From Gordionus sp. m RMFG-2023 (taxonomy: Eukaryota; Nematomorpha; Gordioida; Chordodea; Parachordodidae): a stretch of 64,000 bases of DNA. How positions within the stretch are numbered: position 1 is the first letter of the stretch; each line of letters starts with the position of its first letter. Positions 55,389 to 64,000 of the stretch are shown piece after piece. The notes under the pieces are model-generated. The model was given only the letters and a program-made list of their open reading frames with translations, was not told the origin of the DNA and did no database searches. Position numbers and translations under genes: made by a program. The stretch is from positions 37,177,561-37,241,560 of the forward strand of contig NC_088775.1 of NCBI RefSeq assembly GCF_954871325.1, given 5' to 3'.

Positions 55389-57770
55389 TTTTTTTTTTCT
55401 TTAGCTTTCACCTTTTCTGGTGGTAAGCTCCTTCAACATCTCTCTCCACTTTATGTTATTCATACAATCTCTTTTATCTATTTTATACTTCTTTATATTG
55501 GCTCTAACTTTATGGCCCCATTGAAGTTTTGGCCTTCCTCTTTTACGTTTGCCCATCACTTCCAAACTTTCAATTTTATTTCCTATGTAGTTCATAGGCC
55601 TTCTCATTGTGTGCCCATACCACCTAAGTCTGTTTACCATTAACTTATTGTTGTATGTCCCATATACATATCCTGTATTATTCTTATATATTTTTCGGGA
55701 ACTTTTTTGTGGCGTAGCGCCCACCAGATAAGTTTTCTTGGGATTCTATCGAAGGCCTTTTCTAGATCGAGAAAGGCCATGTGTAGCTTTTTGTTCTTTT
55801 CCCTGTATTTTTCACTCATTTGCCTAATTGCATGGATAGCATCGGTTGTTGATCTTCCAGGCATAAAGCCAAACTGAGTCTCTCCTATTTCGATTATATC
55901 TCTTAATCTTTTTTCTATTATTTTTTCGTATAGTTTTAGAGAGTGTGACATTAGTTTTATGCCCCTGTAATTTTGACAATTGTGTGGATCCCCTTTATTT
56001 TTGAAGATAGGAACTAGATAGCTCTGCCTCCATTTTTGGGGAACCTCTTCATTTCCAAGTATTTTATTGTACAGATTTGTGAGGAGATGTATTACATCAT
56101 CTCCTAGTGCTTTAAGGCTTTCTATTGGAATATCGTCTGGACCCCTAGCTTTGTTGTTTTTCATATGCTTGAGGCATGTGATTATTTCTTGTTCTGTAGT
56201 ACAAGGTTTTGACAAGGGGAGTGTTCGTCGAGATGCAATATGTGGGAATTAAAATTGAGAAGCTCCTGAAAATATTCTTTCCATCTATTCATTATTTCTT
56301 TTTCCTTTATTATCAATTTCCCATCTTTATTTTTGATTACTTTCGGAGCTCCGTTTATATCCCTAGAGTTCTTTTCTCGCTGTTTGGCTAATCTGTATAG
56401 ATTTGGCTCTAGCCACCGCCTTTGTAGCTAATCTCTTGGATTTTTTGTATCTTGACTTGTCATCTGCATTTTTGGATTTGTACCATATTTTATAAAGGGC
56501 TTTTTTCTCCTGTGGTTTGTACCTCTTGATTCCACCACCATAGTTCTTTGTGTGATTTATTGCCTCCTCTTGTCAAGCCTAGCGTCGATTTTGCAGTGTC
56601 TATTAATCTGGATGAAAGGTCTGTCCAGATTTTTTCACTGACTTGTGAGCAATTTATTGTTTCAATGTTTGCATTGATTGCAAAGGCATCTGTCATTGTT
56701 TTTAATTTGCCCCATTTGATGCATGGTTCCAGTTTTATCTTATTTTGAGTGGATTTATTTGAGATTTGTAAATCCATGGTAGCTTGTGTTGCGCGGCGAT
56801 ATCTTCTCGTGGGATGACTTTGCAGTCTATTACATCTTTTAATCTTCTGCGAGAGATTAGCATGTAATCTATCTGTGTTTTCCTAGTACCACTTTCATAT
56901 GTTATTAAATGACTGTCTTTTTTCCTATAGTACGTGTTGGTTAAGGCAAGGTCGAAGGCTTGCGCAAATTTCATTACGTGTTCTCCTTCATCATTCCTTT
57001 CTCCATATCCAAAACCACCATGATGCATTTTGTAGCTCTCTCTTGCTTTCCCCACATGCGCATTTAAGTCACCACCAATTATGACTAGGTCATCCTTAGG
57101 GATTTCCATTACAGCTTCATCAAGGATAGCTCTAAAGTCATCTTTCTCTTCTTCCTTGCAACCCGTTTGAGGAGCATATACTGATAGGATGTGTAGTATT
57201 GATTGTTAGTCTATCAGAGATCCTGTTGACTTCTACTACTGAAGAGGTTAGGTCTTGGCTGAGGATGATGCCGACACCGTTCCTATTGTTAACAAGTCCA
57301 TTATAGTACAATTTATACCCATCTCCAATCATCAAAGTTTTCTGTCCTTTCCATTTCGTCTCTTGTATGCACGCTATATCAACTTTTCTCTTGTTCAACA
57401 TTGATGCCAATTCTCTCGTCTTACCTTTAAGCGTCCCAATATTCAAACTTGCCAGTCTTGTCTTCTTTGCTTTGACCTTTACTTTACTTTTCACAGGATG
57501 GAGGTCTACACCCTGCGCGTCGCATGGAGGGAACGCCCTAGCTTTCATATTCATATATCCTTTTATTTCTGTCACTTTGTTTATTGGACAGGTATCCTTA
57601 GGACCCGGCTGTCCAGGCCTGTCGGTGACCGGGGTGTCATCTCTAAGCTCCGAAATTCATCATACCATATGTCTTTACACATCAGTCATCGAAGAAAAAC
57701 TTTGAACCTGCGTCTTTGTTCATACTCGTGTTTCCAATCGTACATCTTACCCATTAGGCCACCCTGATAA
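55389..57770 (-). mobile_element. RTE-like LINE, copy 2, internally deleted
   Basis: Same family and strand as copy 1. The A tail is the T run at 55387-55399, the endonuclease starts near 57575, and the tRNA-like head ends near 57768. A deletion of about 660 bp near 55650 removes the catalytic FADD region (compare copy 1 from about 23548 to 24207). Smaller losses lie near 56395, 56515 and 57207. In the head, 28 bp of the B-box region is lost between two TTCAA words (copy 1: 26332-26364). A long target duplication is not clear, only GGTTAA on both sides. Confidence 0.93.
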
Positions 57771-57774
57771 TATG

Positions 57775-58900
57775 GTTAAATTATTGAGAAATGAATCCTT
57801 CATGGTACTACGAAGTCATTTTTAATTAATTTAATTTTACTCATGACTCTTTTGGCAGTATATGAGGTTGTAGGAATGGTTAATAAATATTCATATAAAA
57901 TTCTTAAATTAGGGAAAGCAGAAAAATTAGAAAGTAGACTATAAGGTAAAATAAATGAATAGTTTTTCCAATCTGAATCGTAAGTCCCTGAATTATCATA
58001 ATCACAGAAGAAGCTAAATAATGCATTGGTAAAAATATTTTATAAATAAATTTACAATTCTCAGAATCTGACAAATCTTTAGATTCTTGAACTTCTAGGT
58101 CATGAGCATAATTACATTCCCCATTTTTGCCATCTTATAAATATTTCTAAACTTCAACATTTCTTCGAAAATTTGACTTGAATATAAATTGTAAAATTCA
58201 CAGATATCCTCGATATCTTCTTTAATAATTGATTTTTCTGCCATTCCCTTTGGCGTAAAAAATGATGTTTGATGTAAAAATTTCATCGAATCATCATTAA
58301 ATCTTTCGTTAAACTGCATATGTTGTATTCATTAAAATTTAATAAAGCTAAATTAATATTTATTACTAAAAGAGAGATAATAGGAATTTCTTATTCTACT
58401 TTATCAAATCTCTGCTATGCGTCTGCCTATAAAAAAAATATAGCAGAGATAAAAAATATGAGTAATTATGACCTCAGGTTCACTAATTTTATGATCATTA
58501 TCAGAATCATCAAGTACTATATTTTCTTCTAACACATTTTCTTTATTATTAGGACACTTTTAAAAGATAATTATATTAATTAAAAATATTTATTATACCA
58601 ACAGCATTGAATTCCCAGTTTTTATTTCCTTTTTCTTAAATTGCGATTCATACCCTTTATAATAAGATAAGTATAAATAATTAAATATTTAATAAAAAAA
58701 TTACTTTGCTATTTGTCCAATTTTGAATAACATTCTTAAAAGCTACTATTTCAAAGCTTTTCTTTATATCTTCAAAATTAAGCCCACCATGTCTTTTTCT
58801 AATGTGATCTATCCATTTATCATCTCTTATATTATGCGATTTGCAATTTTTAATTAGGCATTTGTATTTTCTTTGGTTAATATTTTTAGGCATATTTCAA
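57775..58900 (-). mobile_element. hAT transposase remnant with zinc-finger start
   Basis: On the minus strand, 58893-58681 encodes a C2H2/BED-like finger (KCLIKNCKSHNI then DHIRKRHGG). 58319-58095 encodes NERFNDDSMKFLHQTSFFTP and FRNIYKMAK, which resemble the pre-dimerisation region of hAT proteins of the 52-kDa-repressor-like type. Further degraded C-terminal sequence runs to about 57780. The order finger to C terminus in 1.1 kb again implies a missing core. LINE copy 2 adjoins its 3' side. Confidence 0.6.
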
Positions 58901-58979
58901 AATTGGAAAAATAATTTATGACAAGAAATCTCGGATAACAACCTAATTTACTAAACATCGACCAAAATTTCCGTCAATA

Positions 58980-59165
58980 TATATTAAATTAAATATTAAG
59001 TGGGGGGGGGTCTTATTATTGCATTTATAAACCAGAAATCACTTGATCATGATGGATGTAACAAAACAGTAAAAGAATTAAATAATAAAGAAAATTTAAA
59101 AAAAAGTACCCCCACTCAAATTTACTGAAGCAGTCGTACCCCCCCCCCCCCGTTATAGGGACCAC
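58980..59165. repeat. Small element bounded by G and C runs
   Basis: The stretch starts with GTGGGGGGGG at 58999 and ends with a 14-C run, then TATAGGGACCACTGG at 59155-59168, resembling a hAT terminus in inverted orientation. No target duplication was resolved. Confidence 0.35.
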
Positions 59166-59576
59166 TGGTATCGATATTATTTTATGTACTCATCATATAT
59201 ACCCTTAAATTTTTATAATAGATTTGTAGTATCTATATTATATGACGCAAATTGCTCAAAAAATTGCACCTTTAGTCTAGGATCTAATATGATTGATATT
59301 ATGGTTTCAATATTTGTTAGGTTATAATAATTTTCTATTTTGTGCACTGGTAGTGTTTATGAAATCGCCTTCAAATGAATTTAAATGTTCCATTAGAAAC
59401 ATAAAAAGGGATGACAAGATTTAAAGTAGGATATGTGTCATCACAGATATGTTCAGTAAAATCAAAAAAGGTCTTTAATTTGTTTTGTATATTTATTAAA
59501 ATCGTCCAATCATCTTGGTAAAAATAAAAATTAGTTTATAAAATTTAATTAGTTGTCTTTCTTCGATATCATATAC

Positions 59577-59700
59577 AGGGTTGCCAAATCAAAATTTTCA
59601 AATTGCGGGAGATAATTGGTATTATGCGGGAGAAATAAGAAAATTGCGGTAGAAATATAAAAATTGCTATTAAAAATTTTTTGCGGACCTTCGGCAGGGA
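59577..59700. mobile_element. Possible hAT terminus
   Basis: CAGGGTTGCCAAATC at 59577 has the CAGGGNTGCCAA form of hAT ends, followed by three TTGCGGGAGAT / TATGCGGGAGA / TTGCGGTAGA subterminal words. The partner end is not seen. Confidence 0.4.
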
Positions 59701-59992
59701 TTTTGAATTGAATTAATTACTCGCTTGTTGGATTATGCAAATTTAGTTAAAAGATATTTATGGAATAAAATTAATTTAAATGATGGATTTTTATTTTATA
59801 TTTCTTCGAAAAATAATATTTGTATATGCAAAATAAATTTTACATTTTTTATAGTTTATGGAACAAAATTAATTTAAATGATTTTCGAAAAATTATTATT
59901 TTAATATGCAAATACTTATAATGTTTAATGGCTATAAAAAATTATATAAATAGCTAAGAAAGATAATTATATTGCAACGGATGATATTTTAA

Positions 59993-60198
59993 AAATTAAT
60001 TTAATAAATTAGAATTATTTAAAGGAGTTACATTATATATTTTAGGTGTGCATAAAAATAAATAGTTAGCCATCGTTATTATTAAAATAAAAGTAAGTCT
60101 ACGATTTAATAAATTAAAATTATTTAAAGGAGTTACATTATATATTTTAGGTGTGCGCAAAAGTAAATAGTTAGCCATCGTTATTATTAAAATTAATC
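59993..60198. repeat. Tandem duplication, 107-bp period
   Basis: TTTAAAGGAGTTACATTATA and TAAATAGTTAGCCATCGTTA each occur twice, 107 bp apart (for example 60018 and 60125). The copies differ at a few positions. They encode nothing recognisable. Confidence 0.85.
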
Positions 60199-60589
60199 CT
60201 TTATTTTAATTATATAGATTTAATACACCTTTGATTCTTAATTAGCTCTCCCAATACTGTGTTAACACTCTGAGTTAAGTTCGGACTTGTAACACAGCTT
60301 ATTATTTTTTATAATTAGTTTATATAAATACAAAGTCGGTAACTATTTTTCAAAATAAAATAACATCTTGATTAATTAAAATATATTAATTTAAAAAAGA
60401 CCAACGATCTTTTATAAATATAAAAGAATGTAAACAAGATAAAATTTTATAAAAAAAAACGAATTTAATTTTACAATTAAAAATATATTTTATGCGAATA
60501 TCCCACAAAACGACCGCAATTGGAAATCTATCTTGTGTGTATAACATTATAGGGATAGTAATTATCACGTATCACGTTTAAATACATAA

Positions 60590-61130
60590 TAAGGTACTCC
60601 AAAAATAAGAAATAATACAGATGCAACTACAGTTCCGGCAATTGTAATCACTTATCTTGTAGTACAACATTCACAGAAAAACTTATCATCACAATGTTGG
60701 TAGAATCTTTTCCCCATAATATTTAACGACTCTAATATAAATGAAAACTATACTTGTAGAACAAAAATGAGCAAGACTATCATCAATATTTTAGGACCTA
60801 AATACAGGAGGTCAATTCTTGACGATTTGAAAGATGGGCCTACATATGCAATTCTAACAGTTGCATCTAATAAGGGAAATATTAAAATATCTCCCTTGAT
60901 CCTCGGCTATTTCAACAAAATTAAGGTCGTTTCAATAAAAATATTAAATTTTTTCCCCTCAAATAGTGAAAAATCCAAAGACATAGCTAACCATATAATG
61001 GTAAATATAGCAGATTCGAGATTATCAATAAATTGCATGTCAGCTTTCTGATCTGATAATGCCTCAGTGAATTTGGTAAAAACAGAGTGAATTTACAGAA
61101 TTGAGTCAGCACAATGTTAGTTGCGATATG
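60590..61130 (+). pseudogene. hAT transposase core fragment, plus strand
   Basis: The frame 60767-61051 and its flanks read in order: AIVITYLVVQHSQKNL, then YTCRTKMSKTIINILGPK, then LDDLKDGPTYAILTVASNKG, then LILGYFNKIKVVSIKILNFF, then after a stop SDNASVNLVKTE. This is the start of the RNase H-like catalytic region of ZMYM/KIAA-like hAT proteins. Canonical members read TDASNKGN, so the first catalytic aspartate appears replaced by valine in TVASNKGN. The opposite strand carries the C terminus of a hAT at 61.4-63.1 kb. Confidence 0.75.
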
Positions 61131-61439
61131 TTCCTAATACCCGCCATCGATAGAATTTTAAAATTTTATAAACCTTTAAAAAAATATCTTAAATAAAGAT
61201 TATAAAAGCTGTCCTAACATTTTTAAAAATTTTTTCAATAATTAATGGCAGAGGTATATTTAGGAATGATTTCACATGTAGGAAATCTACTACATGCTGT
61301 TAATGTGTAGTTGCAATAAGAAGAATCTTAATAAAGATTCACAAAATTATGCTGCAGATGTGTTCATCTTTACAGTTAATAATTGACAATATATTTTATA
61401 GCGCCATTGCTAAAACTTAATTATATTTTATTTGAGATT

Positions 61440-63100
61440 TAAATAATAGAACTAAATGTTTACCGTTGTTATTGAGATATTTATAAAATTCCTGGCATGA
61501 CATATTATATATTTGTTTAACCATTAGCTCGGCCTTTAATGTTGTTAAAGCAATCCGATTTCTCTCCTTTATTCAGGCAGTCCACAGCAGGCTAAAAATG
61601 CGCTCTATGCAGGGCCGTAGCCACGGGGGGGCGGCCCCCCCAAAAATTTTTTTGGCCCCCAAACCTGGCCCCCAGAAAAAATCTTTTACCCCAAAAATTT
61701 TTCTGGCCCCCCAAATTTGAAAATTTTTTTTAGAATTGATTATTTTTATATTTTTAATATAAATTTTGAATATTTATTCAAAAATATTCAAAAAACATGT
61801 CTATTTAGAATTGATTATTTTTATATTTTTAAAATAAATTTTGAATATTTATTCTACAAACATGTCTAGTTTGTATTTTTCTATCCAGTTTTATTTATAT
61901 TTTTACCCAATATTAAAATATCCTTCATTCATTTTTTTTTCATATGTTTTTGTTGTGTATAACATTCTCTATAGGTATCACATTTATATTATAATATATA
62001 ACCAGTTATTTTATTTTACAGCTATTTTAAAATTATGAAGAAATAATCAGTTATTAACTCTTATTTTAAGTTAAAGTTAAACAAACGTCAAGCAAAATCA
62101 TTTCTACAAACTACTAGTAATACTACATCAGAAATTTCAGAAACTGATTAGACCGATTTACAGAAGATAATTTTAATCTTTTTTCATCTTTTAATACATT
62201 GCCCCCCCCCTTGACCCTGATTATTTTTTATCAGATAAAATGGCCCCATTAAAATCCCTGTTAAACTTAAATATGGAAACACTGCATCATGAAATGAAGA
62301 TAGCAAAAGGATTGCTAGCTTCGGAAGCTAAAGAAAATCATAATTTTGAAAATATCTTACATATTATGTATAAAAAATATAATCATGCATTTAAAGAATT
62401 ATATAAATGCTACTCAGCAGCGATAAACGGCTTCTTGTGAGGCCTCGTTCTCTACATTAAAGAGAATTTTATCGAGCAGTAGAGAGTCTATGAAGGATAA
62501 ACGTAAACAAAATATATATTAATGGCGTATGAAAAAAGAATAACGCAGAATTTATCTTTTAGTTCATTTATATTAAAATTTAAAAATAAAAATCGCTGTA
62601 TTCTATTATAGTAATATTTTGGTATATGCATATTATAGTATTATTTTGTTTTGTATATTCATATTATAGTATTATTTTGTTATTAAATTTTTAATAAAAA
62701 TAGGAAAAAATTTCTATGAATGCGTAATTATTTGTTTGATTTTAAAAAAATAGTGGCCCCCTCAAGTAAGCACTTGGCCCCCCTAAGTGAAAATTCCTGG
62801 CTACGGCCCTGGCTCTATGAGGCATTAGAATGAGGTAAGGAGAAGACATACTCGCATATTTTTTCCAAGCATGGGGATTTATCGTTATTACGAAAAAATT
62901 CTACCCATTTCTCCTCTGCTTTTATACCATCTAACTTTAAGTATTTTGGCAAATCATAAAAAATAGAGAGAATTACAATCTCCTCAAATAAGACATCAAT
63001 GTCTTTCGGTATTTTTAATATATCTATATTATAATTTTCCGATGTCCTCACTACGTCATTGTGACGTCATGTCATCGTTACGTCATGTCATCGCTTCGTC
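61440..63100 (-). pseudogene. hAT transposase C-terminal part, split by another hAT
   Basis: The minus-strand frame 63051-62815 reads IDILKIPKDIDVLFEEIVIL and ends YVFSLPHSNAS. Beyond the insertion at 61610-62811, with its duplication GCTCTATG counted once, the same protein continues in another frame as IERIFSLLWTA, then IKERNRIALTTLKAELMV and SCQEFYKYLNNN down to about 61450. This is the hAT dimerisation domain. A frameshift and an internal stop show that it is dead. Confidence 0.8.
61602..62819 (+). mobile_element. Internally deleted hAT inserted into another hAT gene
   Basis: The element 61610-62811 is bounded by CAGGGCCGTAGCCACGGGG and its inverted partner TTCCTGGCTACGGCCCTG, with the 8-bp duplication GCTCTATG (61602-61609 and 62812-62819). 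Coding relics: an N-terminal piece from about 62034 (SVINSYFKLKLNKRQAKSFL) and, from 62240, LLNLNMETLHHEMKIAKGLL. In the next frame near 62420 come ASCEASFSTLKRILSSSRES and MKDKRKQ, the dimerisation domain. The catalytic core is missing, so it is non-autonomous. Confidence 0.9.
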
Positions 63101-63960
63101 ATGTCATCTCTACGTATTTATTTATTTTTTTATAAAAGCAAGACTCAAATAAAAAGCAACTATTATATCCTGGTAAATAATATTTATAATTTATAAATTT
63201 TTTTATTTATTTACTTTTTTTATAGGTGAAATATTTTGAGAAGAAAATCCAAGAAAGCAAGACTCAAATAAAAAGCAACTATAATCCTGGTAAATAATAT
63301 TTTTATTTATGATATCAAAAATTAAATATTAATCAATTATTAATTCAACCCATATTCATTTTGAGTAGAAAGGTTAAATAATATTTTTTATTTATAAAAG
63401 TTTTTACAAATCAAACAATCATACACCCTTAGTTTTTACAAGGGCTAATATCAAAAAATAAATATCATTCAATTCTTTCAAGTAAATTAAATTATAAATG
63501 CTTATATTTTTTTTACATTTAGAACACATCAATTTTAGCTTCTGATGATATTCCCACTATTTCTAGAGAGTTGAACCTTATATTGATTCCTCTTCAGGTT
63601 TAACACATTAATATTTTTAAAATTATTCTTATGTTTTTATTTTAGATAACAAGCCCTGTCTTAACCTCTCTTAATGATTGTACAAATGCTGATTAAGCAA
63701 CTATTATCCTGGTAAATTATTATTTTTTATTTATTAAAATGAGTTTTTACAAGAGTTGATATCAAAAAATAAATATCATTCAATTATTAATTCAGCCCAT
63801 ATTAATTTTGAGAAGAAAAGCAAAATAAAGGTAAATAATATTTTTAATTTATAAAAATGAGTTTTTATAAATCAAACAATCATCATACATCCTTAGTTTA
63901 CAAAAAGTATAACATCAATAATTTAAACTTTCCCATTCCAGCTACACACATTCAAAATTA
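63036..63960 (-). repeat. Multi-unit repeat related to 44.29-44.57 kb
   Basis: The first 290 bp is the inverted copy of 44285-44570, including TGACGTCATGTCATCG words and GCAAGACTCAAATAAAAAGC (63136 and 63261). Weaker units (AGCAACTATTATCCTGGTAAA at 63695 and TATCAAAAAATAAATATCAT at 63452 and 63760) continue to the window edge. On the plus strand several units have TAG-ending tracts before GTGAAATATTTTGAGAAG and a TCCTGGTAAAT donor-like end. Confidence 0.65.
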
Positions 63961-64000
63961 TTATAAATATTTATGAAAATAGTTTCAAAACACAAAAGAT

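Noticed and set aside
60255-60300. Hairpin CTGTGTTA / TAACACAG as an RNA gene or terminator
   Set aside because: It is an isolated 8-bp stem with a 24-nt loop in AT-rich DNA and has no supporting context.

Overview
The window looks like AT-rich nuclear DNA from an animal. It holds two host genes in a large field of transposons and satellite DNA. The host genes are interpretable because their proteins are strongly conserved and their exons have GT-AG borders. One is the N-terminal part of THOC2, the large THO/TREX mRNA-export subunit, on the minus strand (nine exons, 6767 down to 2204, running out of view). The other is a complete six-exon Ran GTPase on the plus strand (45109-51091, 215 residues). 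Several introns are only 42-46 bp long. The species cannot be named from the sequence.

Layout. 0-0.7 kb: internally deleted hAT element. 2.2-6.8 kb: THOC2 exons. 7.4-10.2 kb: decayed RTE-like LINE. 11.6-13.4 kb: hAT-type MITE and a minus-strand LINE tail. 13.4-26.6 kb: a 41-bp satellite array (33-bp short form) with higher-order structure. It is interrupted by a deleted hAT (14749-15854), a 402-bp unclassified insert (21013-21414), and an almost full-length RTE-like LINE (23266-26430) with a tRNA-like Pol III promoter at its 5' end. 27.4-31.1 kb: Helitron with Rep and helicase motifs and a textbook 3' hairpin plus CTAG end. 31.4-35.4 kb: a second copy of that LINE split by a 2.85-kb hAT, which itself carries a 179-bp MITE. 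35.7-35.9 kb: satellite remnants. 36.0-39.7 kb: a long-inverted-repeat DNA transposon, hAT pieces and a retroelement fragment. 40.1-44.0 kb: a broken Ty3/gypsy fossil. 45.1-51.1 kb: Ran, with a second copy of the long-inverted-repeat transposon in its last intron. 53-64 kb: MITE, hAT remnants, a third LINE copy (55.39-57.77 kb), and nested hATs at 60.6-63.1 kb.

Three observations stand out. First, a LINE carries A-box and B-box sequences at tRNA spacing in two copies. Second, three unrelated hAT elements have each lost the catalytic core but kept an N-terminal piece and the C-terminal dimerisation domain. Third, a duplicated satellite block has a different insertion in each copy, so each copy preserves the other's empty site. 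Domain and family calls rest on motif recognition by eye; no search was run.
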